Assembly: GCA_029783825.1 (NCBI GenBank)
Contig: JAREIK010003411.1
Location: 735,203 to 799,202 of the forward strand
Length of the DNA stretch: 64,000 nucleotides
Source of the DNA: Sapria himalayana
Lineage: Eukaryota; Streptophyta; Magnoliopsida; Malpighiales; Rafflesiaceae
Direction of reading: 5' to 3'
Shown here: positions 35,690 to 47,309 of the stretch, piece by piece
Numbering within the stretch: the stretch's first letter is position 1
Layout: each line of letters starts with the position of its first letter
Translations under genes and position numbers: made by a program
Notes under the pieces: model-generated
What the model was told of the DNA's origin: nothing
Seen by the model: only the letters and a program-made list of their open reading frames with translations
Database searches by the model: none

Positions 35690-36460
35690 GTCAACTATGG
35701 TTTCCCAAACTAGAAAAATGCTAACTCACCTTCCTTTTTCTACTAGTAACCACCCATGCTTCATGGATGTTCTGTGCATCTGTAACCTCTAGCTCAATGG
35801 CCAAAGCTATCCTAACTATCGAATTTACATCTTAGATGAAAAATCCCACAATCTTACCACAGATGAACAATTTCAATCCATCCTCAAATTTTTGAACCTT
35901 TGTCACATTGGTGATCACAATATCATCCCCAAAAGATGCCAACTCTATGAATTTAGTTATGTAGATGGGCACTATTATACTTACTTTCTTGAGTTCAAGG
36001 AATTCCTAAGCCTTATAATGTCTAAATGAAGAAAAAAATATTTCTCCATTAAGAGTTTTTGGAATCCTTCCCATGTTAGCATCTCTATATTCCTCAATGT
36101 CATGATCCAATTCCAACAAACTTGAGATTCACTCTCTAGTTGGAATGTTGCTAGCTTGATCATTGTGGAATTCCATAGCTTCTAAAATTTTTTCAACTTG
36201 TCAGAATAAATGGCCGGCCATCATCGGGTTCCCTCCTTTCATAAATATTGGAGGATTATGTGTAGTGAACCTTTAAAGGTTACTCGACCATTCCTGACCT
36301 TAGCTATACTAGCCTTTGCAAAGGTAACAACTTCTGCACCTATAGTCTATATGAAATCTTGCTAGTCAAAGAGTGTTGGTGGTTGACCTTTACATCGTTG
36401 ACATTCTCTATATCATCCTCCTCTACATTTAATCTTCACAAGTCATAAGTAAATTTAGAA
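35690..36460 (-). pseudogene. gypsy Gag remnant
   Basis: On the minus strand the frame 36163-35981 reads IKLATFQLESESQVCWNWI and LTWEGFQKLLMEKYFFLHL, matching the Retrotrans_gag core (FQL-E----W, LTWEEF---F-EKYFP). Further 5' and 3' parts are broken. Confidence 0.75.
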
Positions 36461-36582
36461 TCAAAATTCCACCATGAAAATAAACCAAATAATGTAAAAC
36501 ATGCATCATGCAAATACATCAAAGTACACATAATAAAATACCCAATGCATGATGTGAACCATCCTAGGTAATCTCCTACCTA

Positions 36583-36799
36583 GACCTTGACACCAAGTTT
36601 TGATCTAGATGTTAATTCCATGAGCACTAGATTATCATAGCCTAAGCTCTAACACTAAGCTATGCCATGTTATGATATTCATACACTTTAACAACATCAA
36701 GCTCTAGGTATTCATAGACCTAAGCTCTCATACCAAATTATAAAACTTGTACCAACTCTAAATTACAGATAATCATATACCTAACCTTTGATACCAAGC
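36583..36799 (-). promoter_or_regulatory. primer-binding site with three upstream-like duplicates
   Basis: On the minus strand, GCTTGGTATCAAAGGTTAGG directly follows the 5' LTR and resembles the tRNA-Met-complementary TGGTATCAGAGC. Similar words recur at 36725-36738, 36646-36660 and 36583-36600 (TTTGGTATGAGAGCTTAGG, CTTAGTGTTAGAGCTTAGG, CTTGGTGTCAAGGTCTAGG), so the leader carries four degenerate copies. Confidence 0.65.
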
Positions 36800-38306
36800 T
36801 ATGACATCCCAATCCCCAAGGGGTACCATTCATTCATCACACAAATAAAATATGCTAATAAAATAGCATATATATATATAATACATATAATAGAAATCTA
36901 GTCATAATCAACTTTCTTCACTTGTTTGGTTTTATATGTGGGTCTATCATCAATACTAGACTTGTACCGAAAAGTGGGCCCCACAACATAGTGAACAAAG
37001 CTCAATAGAGGTAAATTCCTACAGGGCTACTCCTCTTTAGTGTACATAAAAAAAATAAAGTCATTAACACATATCAACAGATATTTATTTATAATATTTA
37101 TATGAATGTAAATATATATGGAATGTTTTTGTGCCCATATCGTAAGTTTCATTGATTCCATCACATATGCCTAAGCCAAGTGTGACATATATTATATAGA
37201 TATATCTTTGATATTCTCTAAAAAATATTAGACATTCTCTAAGTATTGGACATTCTCCGAATATTAGACAATCTTCAAAAAATATTACATAACTCAGTTT
37301 AGATGTTGTTCCATTTCGAGCCTATATAATAAATACCAAATATATTAGTAAATAACAACCATGCACATACTCATTTATTTGTGATGTTTCAATACATATG
37401 AAATATAAATATGCTATTTCATGATTAAACTATGTCATGTGCATAATTATAGCTACATGAACATAAATCACACCATAACATGTTATTTATCCAAACAAAG
37501 CAATTTTCAACTATTAATAATTCATAATTTGGTCTTAAAATAATCATGAACTGGATTATATTCATGACCATCTATGGCTCTTAAATAGAAAGAAATTCAA
37601 ATAGGAAGAAACCCCTATGTCTCGGAATGTAAATCACTGAAGCTTCTTGATTTTGGTACTTACATGAAGTTCTCATCCCATAGAGGAACTTTAATTCTTG
37701 GACTATTCTCTTTTAACTACAAAATATCCAACTAAAATATAAAAAATAAACATTTGAGACTTTTGACATTTTTTTCACATCTGAGCTAGAGAAGAAGAAA
37801 ATACATTCCCATCTCTATATTTTTCTTTCTGTTTTCTCATTTTTCTTTACTTTATTATAATTTTAATTAATAATAAAATAAAATCAAATAAAACCGGGCA
37901 CCTAGCTGCTCATGCATGCATCCACGGTTTCCCCCCTTTTCCCATTTGTTTCTTTATTTTATTATTATTTTAATTAATAATAAAATAATATCAAATAAAA
38001 TTGGGCACCTAGCTGCTCATGCATGCGGCCACCATTTTTCCTTTTTTCCCATTTGTTTCTTTATTTTATTATTATTTTAATTAATAATAATAAAATAATA
38101 TTAATCAAGAAATGACTAAATTTTGACTATTTCAAATTTGACGGAATATGTTACAGTAACTATATTTAATGAGATGAATTCAACGGTGAATTTTATTTTG
38201 TCATCCGGTATTTAAAAAATTTCAGAATTTTCTTATGACAAAATTACCATTTTGCCATTTTTTTCCGAAAAAATCATATTATTTATTTTTTTTTTCCGGA
38301 TTTACA
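36800..38306 (-). repeat. gypsy 5' LTR (minus strand)
   Basis: Plus-strand left edge TATGACATCCCAATCCCC, right edge GGATTTACA before the ATTGT duplication. An internal tandem duplication at about 37885-38110 repeats a GGGCACCTAGCTGCTCATGC block and its following TTATTATTTTAATTAATAA. Confidence 0.85.
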
Positions 38307-38311
38307 ATTGT
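38307..38311 (+). repeat. target-site duplication ATTGT (right)
   Basis: Matches 30344-30348 exactly. Confidence 0.9.
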
Positions 38312-38690
38312 GACTTTATCAATCATAAAAGTTATGTCCGTGGAAACTATAGTCTATGCTTGTCGAGGTATCTAGATAAAAATAATTTTAATGGAGTTGG
38401 GAAATTTTAATAAAGGTTGTACTACTATAATATGTGATAATAGTTCAACCATCAAGTTATCTAAAAAACTAATCATACATAGATGTAGTAAGCATATTGA
38501 TGTGAGGTTTCATTTTTTAAGGTAACTTACAAAATAATATAAAACTGAATTAGTTCGTTGTGTGAGTCAAGATCAAGTGGTGAACATAATTACCAAGGCA
38601 TTAAAACTTGAAGTTTTTCAGAAGCTTTGAAAGCTGATGAGAGTATGTGAAATTTCTTCTATAAATTAATTGCTTCACAACACTAATTTT
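38307..38690 (+). pseudogene. second copia element: RNase H C-terminus
   Basis: Continues the interrupted copia frame: VTLSI, then CTTIICDNSSTIKLSKK (about 38415-38465), KHIDVRFHFLR (about 38493-38525), and LVRCVSQDQVVNIITKALK and FQKL to about 38630. This is the standard RNase H end of copia Pol. Some stops. Joining it with 29427-30348 needs only removal of the gypsy insertion and one ATTGT. Confidence 0.85.
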
Positions 38691-38701
38691 AAGAGAAGGA
38701 A
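38691..38701 (+). promoter_or_regulatory. polypurine tract of second copia element
   Basis: AAGAGAAGGAA directly before TGAAGATTTT. Confidence 0.7.
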
Positions 38702-39125
38702 TGAAGATTTTAAGTGTATTTGAATTATTTTAAATAATTTATAGCCTTTAGGATACTCATATATTTGAATAAGTCTTGGAAAAGATTTAGTCTTTATACT
38801 TATTTATGTATTTGAATAAACCTTGGATAAGTCCTAGTCTTTATGATTTGATATGTATTTGAATAATTCTTGAATAAGACCTATACTCTATAGTTCTATT
38901 ATGTATATGAATTAGTCTTTGATAAGCCCTATTTTTAGAGCTCTATTATGTGTTTGAATAAGTACTTGATAAATCCAAGTATTTAGGGTTTAATTATTAC
39001 ATTGAGTTTGTAAAAGGCTATATATTTAGCCTAAGTGTGTGAATGTTTTAATAAGAAACAAAAATTATTGAATTTCTTTTGTCTCATATTCTGATTCTGC
39101 CATAAATCCTTAATAATTTGTGAAA
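38702..39125 (+). repeat. 3' LTR of second copia element
   Basis: Starts TGAAGATTTT after the polypurine tract. The interior has about five imperfect units of 60-65 bp with TATGTATTTGAATAAGTC and a following TAGTCTTTAT. A TATA-like GCTATATATTTAGCC lies at about 39017. The right boundary is approximate, since no left LTR is present for comparison. Confidence 0.6.
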
Positions 39126-39214
39126 AAAATATTTGAAATTTTAATAAAAAAAATTAACTAAAAGCACTTAGTCTGTTCTACTTGAGTTACAAAAACACTT
39201 TTTTTTACTAAACT

Positions 39215-39478
39215 ACATTCAAAATATCATTGGGAATATCTCACTCAAGGCTTATTTATGTTAAACCATGTGGTTTGCCAATGGATCTTAGACACGAAGC
39301 TTATTGGGACATTAAAATGCTTAAAGCAAACCTTTTTGATGCCTCCACATTACATAAATTAGAAATTAAAATACATTATGAATTATTAGATGATGATTAT
39401 GAAAATAATACATATTATAAAGTAAAAATTGATGTATTTGGCGACAAATCATTTCTAAAAAAACATTTGAGGTAGGTC
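39215..39478 (+). pseudogene. Athila-type gypsy integrase C-terminal fragment
   Basis: An open frame of 81 codons reads MGISHSRLIYVKPCGLPMDL, then RHEAYWDIKMLKANLFDAS, then YYKVKIDVFGDKSFLKK. It matches the integrase end of Athila/Tat elements (family: GMSPYRLVYGKACHLPVELE and EHKAYWAIK). The fragment lies just past the copia LTR and has no flanking gypsy domains. Confidence 0.75.
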
Positions 39479-41990
39479 ACAAATTTTTCTTTATAATTCT
39501 TGAATTCATTTTTTTTTTTGAAAAACTAAAATCAAAATAGAATGATCCTTTTGAAGTGAAACATGTGGATTCTAATGGCTCTTTGATATTGAAAATCCTA
39601 GAAATAATAATAAATTTAAAGTAAATGAACAAAAATGCAAACTTTTTTTCAAATATTCAATAGTAAAGAAACAAAATGTTTTATTTCTAATCCATGATCC
39701 TATAATAATCAAAAAATATTTTTTAAGAGCCTCACAAAAGTAGATAATAATTGCTAATTTATAAAAAAAATGGATATGAAGCAAATTACTTAATCCTAGA
39801 TCTCATTCATGTTGCCAATGTAAAATATCTAGAGTAATATGCAGGCCATGATCAAATTTCTTTTTCATCATTTGAAAACTTTTATGTATATGTTAAATTT
39901 ATCTTTCTTTCTTTTTTTGATTTTCCAGGGTTTACTATTTTTTCATTCTATTTTATGTTATATATTTTTTTGAAATATGAATCCACTTATTATTCTTCCA
40001 CGTCATCCCTTAAATAAACATATTCACAATTTTCATTGCACACTTAAATTGTAAGATTAAAAATTGAGAATGAGTTCAAATAAAACGCCTTCCATGCATA
40101 GATTAAAAATTGCACACTTAAATATTTGTATTTTTACTACCTCAAAACCAAACAAATATTGATAATTTTGGAAGGAAACAATAACATAGGAAATGTATTT
40201 AATGCTGAAAAAAAAAATAATATATGGAGGAAAGTATCTAGCACTAATGAGTGTTGTAGTAAGTCTTTCTTTTTTGGTGGTAATAAGATCGTGGGTATTA
40301 TCATACGGGCATTAACTAAAACTCTCATCATTAATATTTTTAGTAATTAACTAAGAGTTCTGTAGTAAGTTACATATGCATGTTTGAATAGAAAACATGA
40401 AACATCATATGGATATCTTTTCCACATTACCTTTTGGTTCGGGAAATATGGATAAATTTTTCAATATTGCATCATGGGCTCAACCAAATATTATCAAAAA
40501 CCATTGTAATTATTAAATGTTGATGATTTTTTTTTGATATCTTGTTGTCTTTTCTTGTTCATGTTGTAGAATTTGGATTGATTTTACAACTAGTTTGAAG
40601 ATAATAGTAACTAATTTGATTCCTTTATTGAGTAGCTAATTGAATAACCAGAAGTCCTCATAGCCAAATATAGTTCAATATCATTCTAACATGATGGCGT
40701 AAAGCATGTTCGAATTATCTCATTATTATAATTTTCCTTACACATTTTTTTTTTATTTTTTCTTTTTTTTATCTATACCTCTATTTTGGTTTTTTTTAAT
40801 ACCATCTAAATATGTGAGTGCACTTACAAATTTGGCATCTCCAATATAAATTAGAAATAATATATCAAAAATACTAACATATAGGAGTAATTATAATTAA
40901 AAAATAAAAAAAAATGATAAAGTAATACATGTATATATTTATAGGTAAAGAAATAAAACACTTTTTTTATTTGTAAAATACCAATGATACAAAAATATAA
41001 ATTATTGCATTTTTATAGTATGAAGTTGAATTTCTTTATTCAGAGTTAAACTTTATTATCATAATTATTATAATGTAAATTTAAGAGTCATGCACCTTAT
41101 CTAACTACACCATATAATAGTTGTAAATATATCTTAGTTGGACAAATCAACCAAGTTTAATTCTTGTTTTTTCCATGATTATTCTCTCAAATCAATATTG
41201 GTGAGTAAAAACTATCACTTGATTTAAAATATCAATTTAATTATCCATCATGTGTCCTATAGACGTTGGTTAAACAAAAATAACATTAACCTTTCAAACT
41301 TAACTAGTAACACAAAATGATGATGTAGAGAAAGCTTATGGAGAAACATAATACAACTAACTTCTTGGAAAAATTACTTGAATCCACAAATAAATGTAAC
41401 ACACTAAAATCCATCAACTTACAATCTCAGAAAGAAAATTCTATCTTGTAAAGCCTAAGTTGACTTATGACTTAAGAAAATAAATAACTAAAATAAGGGA
41501 AATACAAAACATTCGTTATTGGATAGCTTTATACTAATAAGTAAGGAAATATCTTAATCATGCAATTCTTCAATTTGGAGGGCCCTCCATATTGCCAACT
41601 ATTATACATCATTCTTTCCTCATTTAAGAGAACTCAACATATAGTTAATTAATTGAAAAGGTGCCACCTCAAGATAATGATACTCAAACAAATCAACAAT
41701 TTTGAAAGTCAAGGAGATGATGATATCTATAAGAAGGTCCAAGACATATGCATTATATATATAATTTGTAAAAGACCATATTTTTTGCCTTGTAGGTAGT
41801 TGTACATTCCAATTGGAAACTGACCCATGCACAAACAAACCATCACTAAATTCCCTTGTTGAAATACTTAATTCCTTCTCTTTTTAAATGCTATAGCCTT
41901 GTGTTTGGGTTGTCTCATTAGATGGAAATAAAGTTTTGTATGAAATTGGTAATAGAAACCATGCCTATATCTATTCTTCATACCGAATGG
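39479..41990. other. AT-rich DNA, no gene recognised
   Basis: Several open frames of 60-75 codons occur on both strands but carry no family signature and have A/T-biased composition. Poly-T runs are common near 39510 and 40740. Probably decayed repeats. Confidence 0.5.
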
Positions 41991-41999
41991 CATATGCTA

Positions 42000-44170
42000 A
42001 GATGAAGTCACAAAAATAATTCCAAAACCTTTTGGGTAAAGGTTTTGCATGACCTAGTATTTCACTATGGAGAGATCCTATTTTATTTACTAAGGATAAA
42101 GATGAGTTATTGTGATTATGTATTGTATATCAAAAATTGAATCAAATAACCTTCAAAAAGAATAAATGTTTCCTCGTATTCGATGAACTATTTGACCAAT
42201 TGGTAAGAGCCTAAATTTTTATTTTATATAGACTTGAGGTCTAGTCATCATTAGTTAAGAATAAGATAATAGGATGTGTTATAACAATAATTTTGAACTA
42301 GATATTGGGAATATGAGTTTTGGTATTTTCTTTTGGAGTGACTAATACTCATCCTATATTTATGAACTTAATGAATTAGTTGTTATAACTTTCTTGATAA
42401 GTGTATTATTGTGTTCTTTGATGATGTGCTTATCTATTCTTAAAGATAGATGGAACATGAGCAATATCTATGCCAAGTTTTGTAGACTCTAAGAGAGTAT
42501 TTGTTATATGCCATGTGATCCAAATGTGACTTATGGACTACTAGCATCTAGTTCTTAGGGCATGTGGTTGCTAAGGAAGGGATCTCAATGAATCCAAATA
42601 TTGTGAAAGCTATGCATGGTTAGTTAAGGCTAACAACAGTAACTGAGGTACATAATTTTCTAGGTTTGGTAAGATATTATCATCATTTCGTTGATAAGTG
42701 TGAAGTAATTTTTTAGAGTTGAAAGCAAAATTTGTTGTAACCCTATTTCTTTCACTGCTAAATAAAGTATCATGTTTTGTGCTTTACATAGATACTTTGT
42801 TGAATGGTTAGTGGTATGTGCGAATATAAAGTGAAAAAGTCATAGTCTATGGATCCTAGTAGTTAAAGCTTCATGAAAAGAAATATCATTGAAGCTATTG
42901 GTTATTATCTTTTCTTGTAATCTCTAGATGTACTATATCTATGATACTAAGTTTAAAATGTACTATGACCATAAAAACATCAAGTACTTGTTTTCTCAGA
43001 AAGAGCTTAACCTAAGGCAAAGGTGGTGGATGGAGTATCTCAAGGACTATGACCTTATGTTATAGTACAATTCTTTAAAACTATGAACTTCAAGAAGAAG
43101 AAGATGAGGAATATGTTACCTTTTCAATATAAAATTTTAACTTATGTTGGTTCAATAGTTAATTGAGGCTTTGAAAAAAGATATAGACTTATAAGAAATC
43201 TTAAAAAAGCAAGAAACGTATGAAGACACACAGTGGATGAAATCCACGAGTATGGGTGAATGTTCAGGGTTAGTATTTCATTCTTTAAGGCTTACAAGTG
43301 AGATTTTTAAAAGAAACACATCACTCCAAATGCGTACATCATCCTAAAAAAGATTAATCAGACAAAATCATGAGAAGACACTTTTGGTGTCTACACTTGA
43401 AACAATGTATGCCAGACCTTGTAAAAAAGTATTTAGTTTGTCAATATTTGAAGAATGAACACCAAAAGTCAGGAGAGTTATTACAACCATTATTTGTCCC
43501 TTAGTGAAAGATAGAATATATGACTATAAACTTTATCATTAATATTATCAAAGATATAAAGGTTACATGTTGCTATATGGGGTGAAATTGATAAGTTGAC
43601 TAAATCAACTTAGTTATTGCCTATTTATACTTGTGATTCCATGAATGTATTACACAAGTTTTATGCCGAGGAAAATAATCAGTTGCATGGAGTCCCAATC
43701 AGTTTTATTTTGGAAAGGGATCCTAGATTTACGTTGTGACATTTGAAAGGATTTCAGAAGATCCATGGGACTCATTTTAAGATGAGTACTTCTTTTCATC
43801 CATATATTATGTGTCAATCCATGACCTGAGTGCATAGTTCAGTTTTTGTAAGATATTCTTCGAGCATGTGTTCTTAAATTTAAGGTTAACTAGATTGAGT
43901 ATTGACCATTAGGTAAGTTTGCTTATGATAACTATTCTCAATCAAGCATTGGTATGATACCTTTTGTGGTACTTTGTGATAGTCATTTTAGGTCCTCAAT
44001 ATGTAGGGATAGGTTGGATGGATTTTTATAAACTTTGACCTTAACTAATCAAAGAAACAACTAAAAAGTTGAAGTGATCTATGTAACATTAATTACTATG
44101 TGTTGGTCATTTCAAATAATGATGTGAAACTTAAAAAGCTCATGCAAGTTTACATGGTCCACAAGTAACA
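42000..44170 (+). pseudogene. decayed Ty3/gypsy Pol (RT, RNase H, integrase), Tekay/Del-like
   Basis: In plus-strand order: RT start DPILFTKDKDELL and DELFDQL near 42080-42200. RNase H C-terminus near 42970-43070 ([13 protein letters not shown] or, in the right frame, [15 protein letters not shown] and [13 protein letters not shown]). Integrase zinc and core segments near 43380-44160 (LKQCMPDLVKKYLVCQYLK, SGELLQPLF, ILRACVLKFKVN, FAYDNYSQSSIGMIPF). Stops and shifts occur every few dozen codons, much deleted sequence separates the domains, and no LTR was found. Order and motifs fit the Tekay/Del chromovirus Pol. Confidence 0.75.
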
Positions 44171-45384
44171 TAGAAGTGAGTTGATTATCATCTTCATAGG
44201 GATTAAAAATGTGTGAAAATAATATAAGAAAAAATAGATCGAATTATTAATTAAAAATATTTTATTAAAGAAAAAAAAGGTATACTCAAGATATGAATCA
44301 AATTAAAAGATTAGGATGTAACAAAAGTAACAAATAATGTAATAAAGTGTTAAGAAAGAAACATATCTATTATAGAATATGCTAAAATTGGTGAATTCCT
44401 AAAATTTTTGTTTTCAATTATTTTAGAAAATATTCTCTAGTAAACCAAACTTAAAATTTAACCTCGTAATTTTTCAAATCTAGCATGCTTTTAAAATTTT
44501 TAATCCAAGTTAAACATATTCTTATGTTAATCAATTTAAAATAATACATATTAAAGTACTAGTCATTTAGGTTATACATACCAAAAAATATATTTCTATT
44601 CTACTTACAAGTCAATAATTTTAACCTTTCTAGAATTAAAATTATTAAACAAGTATCATCCAAATATAATCTACTAATTTTTAACTTTTTTACAATTAAC
44701 ATTAGTATTGTATATTTACTAATATTAGCCAAATAAAAATAAATGGTTTTCAATAAATACAAGTGGATGAACAATTGAGTTTTTTTTTTTAATATAACTT
44801 TCAAAATGCACCATAACTTAAATGTTTGCAACAACTCTAGCATTATAAACTTAGTCTATTATTATATTCATGTCATCAAAAATATGTTCTAGAATTCTAG
44901 TTCAACAATATTTAAACAACTAGATAAAGACACAAAACACAAAAAAGAAATAAAATAATAAAGGGAAGAGATACATAGTAGGGTTTAGTTAAAGCTCTAT
45001 ATTTTGTTTATAGCCATCATGTATTTAGAATATTCTTCTTCATATCATCGTGTTTTTAGCTTCCATCTAGTTCATGAATGAAATTCAGTTTTTTTCTATA
45101 TTCATAAATTTTCTCTATGTTTCAAAAAAAATTTGTTTTCGAAAACTATAAGTTTTCGAAAACATTTTAAATTCTTGCTTCTATATCTCTTCTCTTCATT
45201 TTCTATAAGAATACTGTATTTTCTCTTCATTTTTTTCTCATATGTATTATGCTTCTATAACAAAATATCCTTGCTCCTAATTTTCTCATGTATTCTTCTA
45301 TTGAAAATCCTCGTTCCTTTGCACTTCATTTTTTTTATTTGTTTCTATTGAAAATCCTATTCTAGTATACTAACTTCATTGCAT
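44171..45384. other. AT-rich DNA, no gene recognised
   Basis: Contains an 80-codon minus-strand frame (44601-44843) and a 72-codon plus-strand frame (45133-45351), both Phe/Leu/Ile/Lys-rich without family signatures. A short TTTTCGAAAAC dyad lies at about 45138-45165. Confidence 0.5.
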
Positions 45385-45512
45385 ATATATATATATATAT
45401 AATTTTTTATGAAAAGTTTCTCCATAACTTTCCTTTTCTTTTAATTATATCCACACATACACTAAATTTCAATCTTCACTTTCTAAGTCAAACACAGACA
45501 CACGGAAACACC

Positions 45513-45553
<41 letters not shown>

Positions 45554-45705
45554 GCATGTATGTGTGTGTGTGTGTGTGTGTTTCCGTGTGTCTGTGTTTG
45601 ACTTAGAAAGAGAAGATTGAAATTTAGTGTATGTGTGTATATAATTAAAAGAAAAAGAAAGTTATGGAGAAACTTTTCAAAAAAAAAAATTATTTTATAT
45701 ATATA
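45385..45705. repeat. near-perfect 320-bp palindrome with CA/GT core
   Basis: The left arm runs through GAAAAGTTTCTCCATAACTT, CCTTTTCTTTTAATTATAT, CATACACTAAATTTCAATCT, AAGTCAAACACAGACACACG and GAAACAC into a (CA)n run. After the centre near 45551 (CATATATGCATGTATG) each block recurs inverted, through (GT)n to AAAGTTATGGAGAAACTTTT at 45657-45676. Few mismatches. Flanked by (TA)n on both sides. The frames covering it are artefacts. Confidence 0.85.
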
Positions 45706-45763
45706 TAAACACACACACACACACACACACACATATACTCACACACACATATATATAAAAATT

Positions 45764-45799
<36 letters not shown>

Positions 45800-46075
45800 A
45801 CACATACATATTAATAATTATGTACATACATACATACATATATATTTATATGTATGTATGTATGTATGTATATATATCATTATCTATAAATAAATATATA
45901 TCTATACATGTCTATACATATGTATTTATATATATTACATTGATTATATAAATATAAATACATATACATATATATCAATATTTATATATAAGTATATATA
46001 TATACATATGTATATACATGCATTAAATATTTGTACCTATATATATGTGTAAATTTACACACACACACAAACACA
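45706..46075. repeat. (CA)n, (TA)n and (TATG)n microsatellite cluster
   Basis: Successive AC, TA, TACA and TATG runs continue out of the palindrome, ending with an AC run at 46058-46078. Confidence 0.9.
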
Positions 46076-46689
46076 CACTGAAAAGCACCAATTCTGTTGA
46101 ATTTCATTATTAGTGATTTCTAAGTCACCATAAGCAAGCTTTTAATCTTCTAGATGCAATAGCTCATTTATGGACAAAAATAATCAAAGTAAAGTTAAAA
46201 TTTTCAATAAAAATAAAAAAGAATTAAAGTAGAATAATAACTATTAAAAGGCTTAAAAATAAAAATTCACTTTTTTTTGTATTGAAAATAGGCAACAAGG
46301 TGAAGAGAAAAACTCAATTTTCTATATTTATTATCCCCTCAAACTTAAAATATTGCTCATCCTCAAGTAGTAATGAATAAAGATTATGCCATATGTATGT
46401 CAAATTAATCATAGTCAATTTGTAGGTCTAACTTTTTTCTATTGTGCGTATGTGGGTAGACCATAGTTTAAAATTTTCAATGTGCCCTAGCTCCATTAAA
46501 TTAATGTCGTCAACAAAGTTAATGAATTCATAATCTACTTTATTAAAACTTTAGATTCATACTAGTATACTAAATAGTAAGAAGTAAATGATTTTTTTCA
46601 TATTTGCTTATAAAGGCATTACATGGGTTGTCTCACTTTATTTATTTATTTTTTACTTTGCTCTTCAAAGACTTTCTTGCTTTTTTAAG

Positions 46690-47289
46690 TGAATTCCAAC
46701 ACCTATAACAAACAAGTCCAGTTGCTCTGTATTATAACTAATTAGAGTAATATTGCATACTCATACCTTAATTCATTCTTTTATACAAAAGCACATATGA
46801 GGCTCATGCAGACTTCTAGTTACTAAGTAACAAGGTATTAGTGTATTCATTTCTCTATTATTTGATTTAGCTCTTCAAAGTTATTCAAACCTTTTAGCAT
46901 GAATAATATATTATGATGAAGACATCTGGCTGCTTAGGATTATCAGTAATTAGAGCATTATTACATAGTCATACCTTTTGTCACTAATTTGTGCAAAAAG
47001 TACACAATGGGCCAATGCACATTTCTAGTTACTAAGTAACAAGACATTGAAGTACTCTCATTTCTCTCTCTCAACCCCCCCAAATTAAACATTTATATGT
47101 ATTTCAAAGTATCCTCATATACTTTTTATTTCTTAGTTTCTTGTTTGTTATCAAAGCTTAATAAATAATAAAATCTTAAGTCATATTTTATCTTAATGGT
47201 TACCAAGGTTTATTGATAGAATTTGAAAATCATTTGATGTTCATTTTAATGGGGAATATATAAATCTTAAAGAGAAGTTACTATGTTTA
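46690..47289. repeat. older direct repeat, copy A upstream part
   Basis: Contains an internal 230-bp duplication: the landmark TTCTAGTTACTAAGTAACAA is at 46814 and 47027, with flanking ATACCTT and ATTTCTC. The end (about 47090-47289) aligns with 54150-54350 (GGGGAATATATAAATCTTAA versus TGGAATATACATATCTTGAA). The CACTA element interrupts this copy. Confidence 0.65.
47287..47289 (+). repeat. CACTA target-site duplication TTA (left)
   Basis: TTA immediately precedes CACTACTAAAA and recurs at 53782-53784. Confidence 0.85.
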
Positions 47290-47309
47290 CACTACTAAAA
47301 ATAACGAGA

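Larger units (their letters stand above)
30349..38306 (-). mobile_element. complete but degenerate Ty3/gypsy element, Tekay/Del-like, nested in copia
   Basis: LTRs at 30349-31824 and 36800-38306 have diverged but align throughout (TTATTCATCACACAA, TAGAAATCTAG, TATTATTATTTTAATTAATA and other blocks). A perfect 5-bp target duplication (ATTGT) flanks it, and it splits a copia reading frame. On the minus strand, primer-binding site, Gag, protease, RT-RNase H, integrase with a chromodomain-like tail, and polypurine tract follow in canonical order. Stops are frequent in every domain, so the element is dead. Confidence 0.88.

Noticed and set aside
43650..43835. Minus-strand 61-codon frame
   Set aside because: Shadow of the plus-strand gypsy integrase remnant.
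45469..45814. Frames with Cys/Val or His/Thr runs
   Set aside because: They arise from the CA/GT microsatellites in and beside the palindrome.
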